Shown here piece by piece: positions 23,532-34,308 of a stretch of 47,509 nucleotides of DNA; the first letter of the stretch is position 1, and each line of letters begins with the position of its first letter. The notes below the pieces were generated by a model. It was not told the DNA's origin and searched no databases. It saw nothing but the letters and a program-made list of their open reading frames with translations. The position numbers and the translations under genes are program-made. This DNA is from a virus: the IMG/VR virus record IMGVR_UViG_3300021963_000205, positions 1 through 47,509 of that record; one strand, 5' to 3'.

Positions 23532-24197
23532 TTAACAAGTTGTGTTTTTATTTACTTGAAAAGGTACTGTTATTCTAGCTCCACTATCTCTACCTATCAC
23601 AGTTATTGTTGTTGAAATTTGATCAACTCCAGCTGGGAATAAAACATTGACAGTTGTAGCTGTTATACTAATATTAGTACCAATTACTGTCTTAGACACG
23701 TTAGTTCCAAGAGTAGTTGTTGAATTTAATGAAGAAGCTTGAGTTGTATTAATACCTGTACCTACAAATGTATTTGCTAATCTAACATCAGCTATAATAG
23801 CTACATAACCTGATGATTCATATGTACTAGTTCCGTTTAAGTAGTTTAATGTTTGAGGTTGAATATTAAATGAGGCACCTTGAGGCAAAGCAATAGCCAC
23901 AGTACCAATATCTAAAATAGGCAATTTAGATGTACCTCTTGGTAAAGTAGTAAGTAAATATTTCATTGCTTGTGTCTCATCAGGAAAAGCTTCTAATAAA
24001 GGCATGTTGTCAATTGCTTGACCATAATAAGCTGATCCTGATGGGTGGTTTGGGTTATACATTGTGTAATCAATCTCATCATCAGCTAAGGCAAATTGAG
24101 TGATTTTAAAAGAACCATCATTTTTAGCTAAAAGTTCTCTACCTTTTCTTGTTAAGATAGCATCAACTGTTACTATTGTGTTATTAAGAAATCCCAT
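23532..24197 (-). CDS. Structural protein with 'TRKGRELLAKND' N-terminus
   Basis: 221 aa. The N-terminal 70 residues (VDAILTRKGRELLAKNDGSF, ALADDEIDYTMYNPNHPSG) form a block conserved next to baseplate genes in environmental T4-like phages. The C-terminal part is a Thr/Ser-rich beta domain ending in ARITVPFQVNKNTTC, with an unusual terminal Cys. Expected tail component; no precise T4 homologue is recognised. Confidence 0.65.
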   Translation of the reverse strand: MGFLNNTIVTVDAILTRKGRELLAKNDGSFKITQFALADDEIDYTMYNPNHPSGSAYYGQAIDNMPLLEAFPDETQAMKYLLTTLPRGTSKLPILDIGTVAIALPQGASFNIQPQTLNYLNGTSTYESSGYVAIIADVRLANTFVGTGINTTQASSLNSTTTLGTNVSKTVIGTNISITATTVNVLFPAGVDQISTTITVIGRDSGARITVPFQVNKNTTC

Positions 24198-24215
24198 TTT
24201 TTATTTTAATTTTAT

Positions 24216-24223
24216 TATAAATA
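24216..24223 (-). promoter_or_regulatory. ATATTTATAATAAAA motif
   Basis: Minus strand CTAATATTTATAATAAAATT in the gap between the stop at 24224 and the ATG at 24197. It is a full-length match to the family consensus, with TATAAATA on the plus strand. Confidence 0.5.
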
Positions 24224-25750
24224 TTAGTAAACTATTCCTTTTTGTGTTAGATCTGTGATTATTTTGTCATAATTAATTGTTAATTCTTTAGAGACAAACT
24301 CAGGTTGAATTATACCTGTAAAACTATTTCCAGAAGTTTCTTTTTTTATATCTAAGACAACATATGTTCCATCATTTATCACTCTATAGGCAACAAAATG
24401 ATTTATGTTTATAGTTTGAGTATTAAAACCATTTAAATTAGTTAAAGATGGGGTTATTTCTACAGCAGTTGTATCTACACCATAGATAGAAAGTTCAAAT
24501 ACTTTAGTTATTGTATAAACTTGTTCTTTATTATATTCAAATCTTATAAAATCACCAGATTTAATATCACTAAAGGGTATTGCTATAGGTGAAAAATTTA
24601 AACCATTCTCAAATGAAGCAGATGTTAAATATTGGGTTAATCCAGAATTGTATAAATTAGAAAAAATTTCTGTCATTATCAAAGTTGATTTACCTCCATT
24701 ATCAGCAGGTTCATTTACACTACCTTGAAAAAATGGAGCATACACTGCATTTAAACCATTAAAAGAGGTATTAGGTAAGTATTCTTGAATAAATCTAATT
24801 CTACTCTCAAATCTATCATCTCCTGCTCCTTGTAATATTAAAGCATGATAAGAATCAACATTTTGTATTTTAAATTGTACTTTAAATTCATCATTAACTT
24901 CATAATCCACATATGGTGATTCTATAGTGGAATAATTGCTTGTGCCAGAAGATATAGTGAATTCTTGGGATACTATTGGATTTCCATTTTGTAATATTTG
25001 TAAAGTTAAAATATTATTATCATATATAGGTGCGTCTGTATAAGGATCATAATATTGTGGGTAACTAGCCCATATTTTGGCTTGAACTTTAATTTTAGTT
25101 AAAGTTTGAGCTGAACTAGATAAAATAATAAACTCTGGGGAGCTATTAGTCCATGCGTCTGTGTTAGTATAATCAGTTAATGTAGTAGCGTATGGTAAAT
25201 TATAATAAGTATCATTACTATATCCATTACCCTCACTAATGGTTTCTGAGGAAAAACTAGCTTGAAATTGACCTTCTATATTTGGTACAACAGCAGGAAC
25301 GGTAGGGGAACCAAAACTCATGGTAGCTAAATAATCTTGGATACTAGTTCCTGTCTCACTTATTAGAATAGGAACTATTCTACCAACATGAGTTATATTA
25401 TGAATTCCTGTTAATGAGTTATCATTTGGGTTACCAGTTAATAATGGGTCATTTGTTATTAATTTGACAACTGCTCTCTTACCAGGTTCAAAGTTATCTA
25501 TTAGATTATATAAAGGAGCAGCCTGAGGATCAGTAATATTTAATAAAGGAGCAGGGTTAGTTATATTACCTTTAGTATCAATTATGTATCTAATAAAATA
25601 AGCAGTTTGATCTATAAGTTCAGGGCCTGTGCCTCCTATACCATCAAAATAAGCCATATATGTTTGATTTTGCTCTACTACAGGATCTCTAGGAGATGTT
25701 CCATAATAATAACTTAAATCATCCAATATAATTAAAGGATTAGTAGACAT
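24224..25750 (-). CDS. Virion structural protein, 508 aa
   Basis: Beta-rich and Asn/Tyr/Thr-rich, in the middle of the tail gene run. The N-terminus LIILDDLSYYYGTSPRDPVV and the segments TYMAYFDGIGG and FEPGKRAVVKLIT do not match a T4 protein I know. No signal peptide, transmembrane segment or enzyme motif. Twelve nt separate it from the upstream gene. Tail fibre or baseplate protein by context only. Confidence 0.6.
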   Translation of the reverse strand: MSTNPLIILDDLSYYYGTSPRDPVVEQNQTYMAYFDGIGGTGPELIDQTAYFIRYIIDTKGNITNPAPLLNITDPQAAPLYNLIDNFEPGKRAVVKLITNDPLLTGNPNDNSLTGIHNITHVGRIVPILISETGTSIQDYLATMSFGSPTVPAVVPNIEGQFQASFSSETISEGNGYSNDTYYNLPYATTLTDYTNTDAWTNSSPEFIILSSSAQTLTKIKVQAKIWASYPQYYDPYTDAPIYDNNILTLQILQNGNPIVSQEFTISSGTSNYSTIESPYVDYEVNDEFKVQFKIQNVDSYHALILQGAGDDRFESRIRFIQEYLPNTSFNGLNAVYAPFFQGSVNEPADNGGKSTLIMTEIFSNLYNSGLTQYLTSASFENGLNFSPIAIPFSDIKSGDFIRFEYNKEQVYTITKVFELSIYGVDTTAVEITPSLTNLNGFNTQTININHFVAYRVINDGTYVVLDIKKETSGNSFTGIIQPEFVSKELTINYDKIITDLTQKGIVY

Positions 25751-25762
25751 AATTTAAAATAT

Positions 25763-26758
25763 TTAAAAAGGTTTATTAAAATCATATGAGCTTTGTCTTG
25801 ATCCTTTATATCTTATATTAGACCAAGCAGCTGAGGAGTAATTTGAATCTTGTACTGGTGCTCTATCTGCTGTGCCGGATATTATTAAGTCAAAATTAAT
25901 AGGAGTTAAAGGACTATTAGAATAGTCTATATCCATATATTTGTATGAAAATTGAGGCCCTTCAGCATTTCCTAATAAAGCATTATAATCATTATAATCC
26001 CAATCTATAAATTCAGGATTAAAAATTGTAAGTGTAGGGTAATTAAATAATGGAGCTTGAGATTGAGATAAAAATACTGTTACATTACTAAATATTCCAG
26101 ATGGACCATCTGTATCTATTCCTAAAAAATAATATCCTTCAGTGAAACTATTATTTAAGTAATCAAATTTTAAATTTAAGGTTCCAGCACCTGTGAGAGA
26201 ATTTGATGATGTTATATATGTAGCACCAGATTGTCCTGTATCATCATTAGGTTGACAGAAATAAAAATTTAGTCTACCTGGCGATCCTAAATTATATGAG
26301 CCAGTGACTATTAATGATAATTCAACATTTGGTGTTCTAAATAATTCAAAATAAGTATAATTTGGCCCAACACCGCCCATTACATTTCCATTACCTGAAG
26401 TGATAGTGTTAAATCCTGGTAATATTCCTAGGTCACCAAACCAACCTAGTATTTTTAATTCATCAGAAACTGAAAGAGATCCTGTTCTTCTTACCGCTAC
26501 AGATTGAGATACTACATTAAAATTTACAGAAGATGTTACTTGATTTTTAGTTTGTACCCCATAAATAAAATAAGCATCTTGTTCTTGTGTAGTTATAATA
26601 TCATAAGTTATAGGACCTAAATCATCATAATTAATAGTTAAACTAGTTAATTGCCCTAAATAATCTGACCTATCTAATCCACCAGAGTCAAATCTATTAA
26701 TTTTAAGATATTTAACTCCTTGTCCGTAAACTTGTCCAAATTGTCCTCCTGCTGGCAT
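25763..26758 (-). CDS. Virion structural protein, 331 aa
   Basis: Begins MPAGGQFGQVYGQGVKYLKI, followed by alternating beta strands and glycine-rich turns (SLTINYDDLGPITYDI). The last residues are GSRQSSYDFNKPF. The ATG is 9 nt after the upstream stop, with an A/T-rich leader and no Shine-Dalgarno. No recognisable family; placed between two other large tail genes. Structural by context. Confidence 0.6.
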   Translation of the reverse strand: MPAGGQFGQVYGQGVKYLKINRFDSGGLDRSDYLGQLTSLTINYDDLGPITYDIITTQEQDAYFIYGVQTKNQVTSSVNFNVVSQSVAVRRTGSLSVSDELKILGWFGDLGILPGFNTITSGNGNVMGGVGPNYTYFELFRTPNVELSLIVTGSYNLGSPGRLNFYFCQPNDDTGQSGATYITSSNSLTGAGTLNLKFDYLNNSFTEGYYFLGIDTDGPSGIFSNVTVFLSQSQAPLFNYPTLTIFNPEFIDWDYNDYNALLGNAEGPQFSYKYMDIDYSNSPLTPINFDLIISGTADRAPVQDSNYSSAAWSNIRYKGSRQSSYDFNKPF

Positions 26759-26767
26759 ATTTTATTT

Positions 26768-29700
26768 TTATTTTTCGTTAATTGGTGCAGGATTTATATA
26801 ACTTCCTGTATCATACCATAAATATATTTCACCTTGATTTGGTGAAGTTTGAATATTTGTAAAATTATTCAATGATGTTATACTACTTTTATAAAAAACA
26901 ATATTATAGTTTATTTCTAAGGTTGATGGATATTTAAATATATTAGCTTCATTTAACTCACCATTTGATACTTCAATAGTAGTTCCAGGCAATTCACCAT
27001 CATAAAATTCACTTTGATCATTATGTAATAATTGGAATGATCCTGTAGGTCCTAAAACAGATTCTAACCATGTTTGTTGAGAGTATTCAACACTTTGTAA
27101 TCCAAAATTAGCATAAGCTATATTATTAGCACTTACATTATCTCTAAACCATAATGAGAATTTTTCTCCATAACTACAATGGGTTGTTATAGGTAATGAC
27201 CAATATGAGTCAATATTTTGTTCAAATACATTTCCCTGTATAGAAGATGAAACTTTTAAAACTAAATCTGTTCCACTAATATCTAGTCCTTCAGTGTATA
27301 GTACTATATCTCCTTCAAAGTATGTTATTAATTCTCCATATTCATTCCAATCTACTTGAGAATTAGGATAAAAAGTAATTATGTTTGAGGCTCCAGACCC
27401 AGAAAGATAATTTTTATAAGTATTTCCTAATACTTGAAAGTTTATTTTTTGGGCTAAAAATGGGTAATTATTTAAAGTAGTTAATTTATTAAACTCATTA
27501 AATGTACCTCCTGTACTTCCAGTTATGAAAGCAATGTCAATAGAACCAGTATATATCACATTTTCTCCAACAACTTGTGGTTGAGGATATTTATTTCGCT
27601 CTAATAAATGTTGTTTTATTACTACACCTGATCTTAGATTTGTTCTCGCAGGAACAAAATCTTTAATCATTTTAAATAATGAATTGTCAAAGAACTTAAT
27701 TAATCTAATATAATCATAAAGATTATAACTGGCAAAGTATTTTTGAAAGTAAGTGTCTCTTATTCTATTTAAATCAGGATATGATGTAGCTGATGAGGAT
27801 ACTTGTCTTGGGTCTCCAATATATTCACCTATATTAAAATATCCTAATGAAGCGATAATATCATCATCAATTTCATTTGTAGGTGAGAATGCTACTTCTA
27901 AAGCATTAACATCTGGAGTTTCACTTCCTTGTGAAGGGTATTGTTGTTGAATATTTACATATTGTGATAAAGTATTTCCTGATTGGGTATATTCTAGATT
28001 AATAGAAGGATAACTAGAAGATACTATTTGTATTTTATCTGTAACTCTGTTTTTTAAACCAGCTATAGGAGAATTAAGAAAAAAAGTTTCATTATTAGGT
28101 ACAAACTTTATACTACCATCAGATATAAACAAAGTACTATCACTAGCAAAAGATTGAGTAGTACCATATATCCATGAGCCTGATATTTTAGGATGAATTG
28201 AATTTAATCCTGTAAAGCTTGAGGTATTTAAATTAAGATCACTACCTAATGGAATTCTAAAAGCTAAACGATCAGCATAATCTTCATCTTCAGAATTAGC
28301 GATATCTATAGAGTTAGGATTCATTATAAAATCCTTAAACGAATTTAATGTTTGGTTAGTTGACCAATATCTAATTTCTTGAAGATTTCCTGTAAAAGTA
28401 TCATAATTAGATAATGCTGGGTTAGAATCAAAGAAGTAACTAGTGCTACCTGCTAAAGTCCAAGCAATGCCTTTAGCTATTGATGCTGTAGCTAAAAATC
28501 CTATTTGATTACCATCGTAACCATTATACTCTAATTTATTACCAGCATATAAAACAAGATTAGATCCTACTCTAGTAACCATCACTGACCACCAATTATT
28601 ATCATAGAATGGAAGATAAACACTAGCACTAGTGTTAGGTGCTGTAGCTATATTAGGTACTAAAGATAATTGAGCATATTGCCACTCAGGAGAATAATTT
28701 GATCCTGAGTCAGGGTAGGAGTATGAAGATGTATTATATCCTGATCCTGTGTATTTTAGTACTATAGCTGACACTATAGGACCATTTGAGAGGTACCATA
28801 TACCTTGTTTAAAAGGTGTATTTGAGGTTGGAGTTTCATTGGTTTTAAATCTGAATTGGAGTGTTGATGGGACATCATCTAGCGCATTCCAATTATTATT
28901 TAAATCCCAAGGAGACCCAATGGTTAACGGAGATGCAGATCCAGTTTGAGCTGAGTAATTAAATGTTTCGTGAAAATAATCATATGTTGATGTATCTTTA
29001 TCTCTTCCACCAAATTCACTAATTCTTAAAATAGAATCAGGAATACCATAAATGTTAATTAAATTTCTTAAACCAGATATTGTACCTTTTTGTTTTAATA
29101 ATAAAGGTAAATTATGATATAAACGTTTATAAATTTCTTTATTTATATCGTCTACAGGAGTAAATAAAGCAGCTTGTGATGCTGAAATGAAGTTTGTTAT
29201 TAACTCATTGGGATCACCTGGGTAGTAAGCAATATCATCTAAGAAATAACCTACATCTGGGTATTCAACTATATATGAGCTTGAGGCATAGACATTACCA
29301 TCAACACTAGAAGAAAAACTAGCTGATGGGACAATATCATACCCAATAAAAGCATCATATAAGTTATTAGTTGTAAAATTATTTTGATATATTTTTAAAC
29401 CAAAAGATCTTAAAGCATCAGCTACTAAATCTTTAGATACACCAAAATTTAATCTATTATCACCATTATAACGATTAGTAACATCTTGATAATATAACCA
29501 AATATTATCATAATGTTGCCCAATCATACTAACAAAAGTACTATAAGGTGCATTTTGTGGATCTTCAGCTAAATATGAAGGTATAGTATTTATTAAATTA
29601 TCTTTATTATTTTGATCATAATCTAAAGCCAAAGCTGTTTGTTCATTATACCAAGCTAAACCTTCAGCACTCACAGTAGATACTGGGTCATATGGGGGGG

Positions 29701-30898
29701 CTGTTGTACCTTTTGGGTAAGCATTTGAACCAGAAGTATAATACAAATAATACTCAAAGCCATCAAAGTTTTTAATAACATTAGTTACTTGATCTTGTAT
29801 AAGACTAACTTCAGTATCTATTGATGATGAATTTGTTAATTCTAAATCTAAAATACTAGCATTATATTGTTCAATGAGTTGAACTTTATAATAAAAATTT
29901 TGAATCCTTTGTTGGGCTGAGGAAAAATGAATAAAATTACTAAAATCAGAATAATCAATACTTATATTTAACCCTGAGTCTTCTAAATATGATAGAATTT
30001 GGTTATACGATGTTGATAATCCAGTTGTTAGTAAAGTTGTATAATCAAGATAATTACTTGAATTATTTATTTTATCTTTAATAGAAAGATCAAAATTAGG
30101 ACCTTTAATTGATAAACCATTGTCTATTGAAGGTAAAACAGGATCTGGGGTGAATGTTATATTAAATGATAAAGTATCAGCTAAAGCTGTTACAAACCAT
30201 AATGTATTCTTTTCTTGTATTTGACTAGGTACAGCATCATATAAATTTATTAAAATTTCATATTGAGGTTTACTAGTATCAACAGCAATATTATTAGCTG
30301 CTAAAATAATATTACCTCCAAAATTTAAATAAAACTGCTGGAATCCATCAATAACCCCATTATTAGTACTACTATTAGGTACATTTTCATCAGAATTAGG
30401 ATTAGAATTACTACTAAAATTAAAACTATATAATTTAATTTTAAAAGCATCAACTGCCGCGGCTAAAGCTAAATTTGGGGTTGAATCTGTTGAAATTACT
30501 CTTATTTCTGTCCTATCTGATGATATTTCTTTGACAAAGAATTGAGGATTTTGATTTGATGAGTTTAATTCTAATTGAAAAAAATTATAAATGACATTAA
30601 ATTCACCTGTAGTAAAGTTTTTACTTTGTAAGTCAGAAACAGGATCAATATCTATTTCTTGAATTATTAAACCACTATCATCTGGTGATGATAAATTAGT
30701 TAATTTATAATTAGTATAATCACTATCAGTAATATTAAATACTCCATTTACTGATGAAACAGTATATTCAATATAATGATCAGGATTATTTGGAGAAAAC
30801 TGAGTAAATGTATCATTAGTAGCTACTAAATTAGCATCTAAAGGTCTTAGAGTTGCTACTGATAATGGTGAGGTGGTATTAATAAGATTAACAGCCAT
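26768..30898 (-). CDS. Very large baseplate/tail protein (wedge-like), 1376 aa
   Basis: Largest gene in the window. Near residues 580-620, IYKRLYHNLPLLLKQKGTIS and GLRNLINIYGIPDSILRISE form a block typical of giant tail proteins in Bacteroidota and marine T4-like phages. Residues about 670-850 (LQFRFKTNE, NNWWSVMVTRVGSNLVLYAG, LQEIRYWSTNQTL) look like a LamG/concanavalin-type jelly roll. Another block lies near 1060-1110 (YNLYDYIRLIKFFDNSLFKM, VPARTNLRSGVVIKQHLL). By size and place next to gp6/gp25 it may take the role of T4 gp7 or gp10; homology is not shown. The jelly roll may bind glycan. Confidence 0.65.
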   Translation of the reverse strand: MAVNLINTTSPLSVATLRPLDANLVATNDTFTQFSPNNPDHYIEYTVSSVNGVFNITDSDYTNYKLTNLSSPDDSGLIIQEIDIDPVSDLQSKNFTTGEFNVIYNFFQLELNSSNQNPQFFVKEISSDRTEIRVISTDSTPNLALAAAVDAFKIKLYSFNFSSNSNPNSDENVPNSSTNNGVIDGFQQFYLNFGGNIILAANNIAVDTSKPQYEILINLYDAVPSQIQEKNTLWFVTALADTLSFNITFTPDPVLPSIDNGLSIKGPNFDLSIKDKINNSSNYLDYTTLLTTGLSTSYNQILSYLEDSGLNISIDYSDFSNFIHFSSAQQRIQNFYYKVQLIEQYNASILDLELTNSSSIDTEVSLIQDQVTNVIKNFDGFEYYLYYTSGSNAYPKGTTAPPYDPVSTVSAEGLAWYNEQTALALDYDQNNKDNLINTIPSYLAEDPQNAPYSTFVSMIGQHYDNIWLYYQDVTNRYNGDNRLNFGVSKDLVADALRSFGLKIYQNNFTTNNLYDAFIGYDIVPSASFSSSVDGNVYASSSYIVEYPDVGYFLDDIAYYPGDPNELITNFISASQAALFTPVDDINKEIYKRLYHNLPLLLKQKGTISGLRNLINIYGIPDSILRISEFGGRDKDTSTYDYFHETFNYSAQTGSASPLTIGSPWDLNNNWNALDDVPSTLQFRFKTNETPTSNTPFKQGIWYLSNGPIVSAIVLKYTGSGYNTSSYSYPDSGSNYSPEWQYAQLSLVPNIATAPNTSASVYLPFYDNNWWSVMVTRVGSNLVLYAGNKLEYNGYDGNQIGFLATASIAKGIAWTLAGSTSYFFDSNPALSNYDTFTGNLQEIRYWSTNQTLNSFKDFIMNPNSIDIANSEDEDYADRLAFRIPLGSDLNLNTSSFTGLNSIHPKISGSWIYGTTQSFASDSTLFISDGSIKFVPNNETFFLNSPIAGLKNRVTDKIQIVSSSYPSINLEYTQSGNTLSQYVNIQQQYPSQGSETPDVNALEVAFSPTNEIDDDIIASLGYFNIGEYIGDPRQVSSSATSYPDLNRIRDTYFQKYFASYNLYDYIRLIKFFDNSLFKMIKDFVPARTNLRSGVVIKQHLLERNKYPQPQVVGENVIYTGSIDIAFITGSTGGTFNEFNKLTTLNNYPFLAQKINFQVLGNTYKNYLSGSGASNIITFYPNSQVDWNEYGELITYFEGDIVLYTEGLDISGTDLVLKVSSSIQGNVFEQNIDSYWSLPITTHCSYGEKFSLWFRDNVSANNIAYANFGLQSVEYSQQTWLESVLGPTGSFQLLHNDQSEFYDGELPGTTIEVSNGELNEANIFKYPSTLEINYNIVFYKSSITSLNNFTNIQTSPNQGEIYLWYDTGSYINPAPINEK

Positions 30899-30907
30899 TT
30901 AATATTT

Positions 30908-31288
30908 TTATAATGATAAGTTAAAACTAGATGTTGTGGGTATATTATTTAAACTAGATGAAAGCTGTAAATTAAGTATAGTCTCATTAGCATTTAATAG
31001 TTCTTGTCTTAAAGTAGTTATTTCATCTAACAAAAGTTGGGTGTTTTCATCTATTTGACTTGGTTGGACATAATTACTACTTTTTTGAATTAAATACTCA
31101 TGTGAATTAATAACCCCACTAGCTGGTATATTGTAAAATAAATCATCATATATTTTAAAAAATTCACTAACACTAATAGTACTTATCAGTGGTGGTGGTG
31201 GATTAAATTCTTGTGAGAATGAAGTATCAATTGCTTTTTCATAAGAATTAGCATTAAAAATAGTTTTATTTAGAATAAATTTAGCCAT
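30908..31288 (-). CDS. Small structural protein, 126 aa
   Basis: Starts MAKFILNKTIFNANSY; a Pro-rich stretch FNPPPPLIS follows, then helices and a C-terminal heptad-like segment LLLDEITTLRQELLNANETIL. It may trimerise through this coiled coil, as small wedge or fibre-attachment proteins do. Its start overlaps the stop of the gene upstream by 8 nt. No family recognised. Confidence 0.55.
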   Translation of the reverse strand: MAKFILNKTIFNANSYEKAIDTSFSQEFNPPPPLISTISVSEFFKIYDDLFYNIPASGVINSHEYLIQKSSNYVQPSQIDENTQLLLDEITTLRQELLNANETILNLQLSSSLNNIPTTSSFNLSL

Positions 31289-32405
31289 TTACTACTTTAA
31301 AATGATATTTACTATCAAAAATTATTGTTGATCCATCAATAATAGATTTAATTAAAACTGTGTAATACCTTTCAGGTTCTAAACCATTCATATATAGGGT
31401 AAAATAACTACTTTGATTATCAGCACTTAATTGAGTGAATTGATCATCAAAATCAATAACAATTTCATTAGTGTCTAAGTCTTTTATAGAATAAAATGAA
31501 GAAGTAGGTAAATAGTAGTTTTTAGTATAGATTGATGAAGTTTGAAATTCTCTAGTTGGGTATGTTGGTCTACTATTAACTCTAAATTTGTTTACACTTT
31601 CAGGATAAAATACTCCAGGATTTTCAGATAATGAAATTGTAGCTATTTGAGTATCTAATATAGTAAAAGTTGAAGAGCCAGTATTCCAAGTGTAATCTCT
31701 CCATTTGAATTCTAATTGAGGTGGATATATAGTGTTAGTATCTCTAGAGAAATATTTCATCCCTATTTGATAGGCATCATTATTTATAAATTCAACAGCT
31801 TGTTTAGCTATTAAACCGTTATTAACTATTGATCCACTATGCCATGCTTTAACCATATTAGTGATATCAACATTAATATCACCATCAGAAAAATAATCAA
31901 AACTTTGAGTTGAATAAATTGGTAATACTGTTGAATTAGAAGAACTATAATACCATGTTCCTCCCCCTAATGTATTACTATATGATCCAGTTGTGTTAGC
32001 TGGGAACCCACTTGTTGTCCATGCTCCACTTCCTGAGTAAAGTTTCCATGTCCAGCTAACTCCATTAGTCATCTCAGGATTAAAATTATATTTTCCTGTT
32101 CCCATATTCCAAGAATCTGAAATAGGGTAAAATTCTAAAGTAGTAGTTGAATTTAATCCTTCTATATTAGCTCTAAATCCTCTAAAATATGCTTTCCAGA
32201 TTGAAGATGAGATTTTAGTATTGAGAATATTATTTATTTCATCATTATCAAATTGAATTAAAAATCTACTAGTTTGAGGGTAAGAAGATAATGTGTCAAT
32301 TATAAATGTAGATGTCTCTAATATTTCATCTAGTCCTGTGTTTTTACTAGGATATTGGGAATATATAGTAGCGTCTTTACTAGGGAAAATTTTATAAACA
32401 GCCAT
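31281..32405 (-). CDS. DNRLRE-like structural protein
   Basis: 374 aa. The N-terminal half reads KIFPSKDATIYSQYPSKN, SRFLIQFDNDEI, LEFYPISDSWNMGTGKY, the layout of DNRLRE modules (D-A-T-x-Y near the start, then R-x-L-(I/L)-x-F-D, then W-x-x-G), which are jelly-roll domains of surface proteins. The C-terminal half contains VNKFRVNSRPTYPTREFQTS. In a phage tail gene run it is likely a baseplate or fibre component that meets the cell surface. No catalytic residues recognised. Confidence 0.65.
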   Translation of the reverse strand: MAVYKIFPSKDATIYSQYPSKNTGLDEILETSTFIIDTLSSYPQTSRFLIQFDNDEINNILNTKISSSIWKAYFRGFRANIEGLNSTTTLEFYPISDSWNMGTGKYNFNPEMTNGVSWTWKLYSGSGAWTTSGFPANTTGSYSNTLGGGTWYYSSSNSTVLPIYSTQSFDYFSDGDINVDITNMVKAWHSGSIVNNGLIAKQAVEFINNDAYQIGMKYFSRDTNTIYPPQLEFKWRDYTWNTGSSTFTILDTQIATISLSENPGVFYPESVNKFRVNSRPTYPTREFQTSSIYTKNYYLPTSSFYSIKDLDTNEIVIDFDDQFTQLSADNQSSYFTLYMNGLEPERYYTVLIKSIIDGSTIIFDSKYHFKVVNG

Positions 32406-32412
32406 TTTTTAT

Positions 32413-32420
32413 TATAAATA
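32413..32420 (-). promoter_or_regulatory. ATATTTATAATAAAA motif
   Basis: Minus strand TATATTTATAATAAAAAATG directly before the ATG of the DNRLRE-like gene, within the 22-nt gap after the gp6 stop. Full-length match to the family. Confidence 0.5.
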
Positions 32421-32427
32421 TAAAATA

Positions 32428-34305
32428 TTATAAAGGTACTACACGTCCTTTAATATCAACATCAGGGTATTTAACTTCAAAAATCATTGGATCTAATGAA
32501 GGATACACAACATTATTTTGAGTAGCTCCTCTAATATCATAAGCATAGTCAGAATATCCAAATTCATTTCCTATTTTATTAATTATATTAACTTGTTTAA
32601 CAGTCTGGACACCAGCTACTTTATCTAACATGACATAAAGATCTCTTAGCATAATTGGTTCATTTATTAACCATTTATCTATAACAAAATATTCTTTTAA
32701 CTGTTGGATACAGTTAAAAATAACTTCATTATTATTATACTCTGGAAAGACAATTATATCAAATTCTATACCTATATTAATAATAAAGGCATCTTTAATT
32801 TTAATAGAGTCATTAATAACTCTATATTGTGATAAATATGTTGATAAATTTTGTTTTAAAGCGGAAGCAGCTTGGGTTAATTTTTTATTATTATCAAAAG
32901 CCAAAACATATAAATTTAAAACTGAAGGGGTTTCTCCAGGTAAAATATTTTCTAATTTTTGAGTTTCTATATAAGCTTTAGCTACAGATCCATATTGAGG
33001 AGGTAAACTTAAAGCTCTAACTAAGTAATCATCTTGAGTAACAGTTCTTAATTGAGTAGCAAAAGTAGATAAAGTATTAAATCTAATATCATCACTTGTA
33101 TCAGCTCCTGCTCCTCCAGAAGCGGCATTTAAATTTGAGACCGCTAATGAATTATATATATTTTGAGATAAAACCGGGTCTAAATTTGTATTTTGGAATT
33201 TTACATTTGTTGGTTTATTATTTACATTAAGTAAAGTGTTAGCGGGGGCATTAGCTACTATTCCACCACCTGTTAAATATCTAATTGTTAAAGTTGTATT
33301 TGATGGAGATATACCATAAGTATCTGTGTATAAGAAATTAGCTGGGGAGAAAGCTGTAGTTAATAATGATCTTCTATTTGGTAATCCTATACCTATATTT
33401 TCTGGGTTAGGGATAATTTCTTCTTCATTATTTTGAGTATTAGTTCCAGCTCCAAATTGGATTTGTAAATTTGTAGGGGATGTAAAACGAGTAACAAATC
33501 TACGAGGTACTTTTTTTAATTGTAATAAATAAGGTACTTCTCCTTGATCTTGATAATTATTAGGATCATTAGGATTAGTATTTTTTATAGTGTCATATAT
33601 AGTTTCTTGAGCTAAATATGGTACTTCATACCACTCATTACCATCACTATCAATTATATCTAATATCTGAATTATATTAGCGTCAACAATATTAATGGTT
33701 TGGAAACGTTCAGGAGATCCAAAATCAAATGTTTTGGTCTGTATATTAGCTGATATTGCTTTTCGAGTTTTTTTAAGTAAAAAATAATCAGGTACACCTG
33801 TTGAAGCATTAACAGAATATATTGATGCTTCAGTTGGGTCTAAAGAACTAGAATAAGAAAAATCTATAGGATCTTGTATTAAAAAATTAGATCCACCAAC
33901 TAAAGTTGATGATATTTCTAAATTTTCCTTTATAAATAAAGAATAACTATAATCAGGTATATATTGGTCACCTACAAGTAATGATGGTACTTGTTGATAT
34001 AAAGTAATATCTACTGTAGCTGCTGTTGTCACTTTAGGTCTATAACCTAACATGTATGCTAAAGTATATAAATTATTTTGCTGACGAGTGAATTGTATAA
34101 AATTTTCTTGAATTTGATTATCAAGATAAAATGATAAAACATCACCTACATAAGCTGACATCTCCATAAATAACATCCCAGGGGATGATGGAGAAAAATC
34201 ACTATAAGTATTTGGGAAATAAGTTTTAGTGTACTCAATCAAAGCTGATCTAAAGTCACTAAAATTTTTATTTATGTATTTTATATCTCTATTTTCAGTA
34301 GCCAT
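32428..34305 (-). CDS. Baseplate wedge protein gp6-like (J-family)
   Basis: 625 aa. The N-terminal block DIKYINKNFSDFRSALIEYT and SSPGMLFMEMSAYVGDVLSF matches T4 gp6 and Mu-type baseplate J proteins: an N-terminal helical bundle followed by alpha/beta domains that dimerise around the baseplate. Residues about 395-415 (NTLSTFATQLRTVTQDDYLV) are another J-type block. Length agrees with T4 gp6 (660 aa). It sits three bases after the gp25 gene stop; gp25 and gp6 pair in the wedge core of all contractile systems. Confidence 0.9.
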   Translation of the reverse strand: MATENRDIKYINKNFSDFRSALIEYTKTYFPNTYSDFSPSSPGMLFMEMSAYVGDVLSFYLDNQIQENFIQFTRQQNNLYTLAYMLGYRPKVTTAATVDITLYQQVPSLLVGDQYIPDYSYSLFIKENLEISSTLVGGSNFLIQDPIDFSYSSSLDPTEASIYSVNASTGVPDYFLLKKTRKAISANIQTKTFDFGSPERFQTINIVDANIIQILDIIDSDGNEWYEVPYLAQETIYDTIKNTNPNDPNNYQDQGEVPYLLQLKKVPRRFVTRFTSPTNLQIQFGAGTNTQNNEEEIIPNPENIGIGLPNRRSLLTTAFSPANFLYTDTYGISPSNTTLTIRYLTGGGIVANAPANTLLNVNNKPTNVKFQNTNLDPVLSQNIYNSLAVSNLNAASGGAGADTSDDIRFNTLSTFATQLRTVTQDDYLVRALSLPPQYGSVAKAYIETQKLENILPGETPSVLNLYVLAFDNNKKLTQAASALKQNLSTYLSQYRVINDSIKIKDAFIINIGIEFDIIVFPEYNNNEVIFNCIQQLKEYFVIDKWLINEPIMLRDLYVMLDKVAGVQTVKQVNIINKIGNEFGYSDYAYDIRGATQNNVVYPSLDPMIFEVKYPDVDIKGRVVPL

Positions 34306-34308
34306 TTA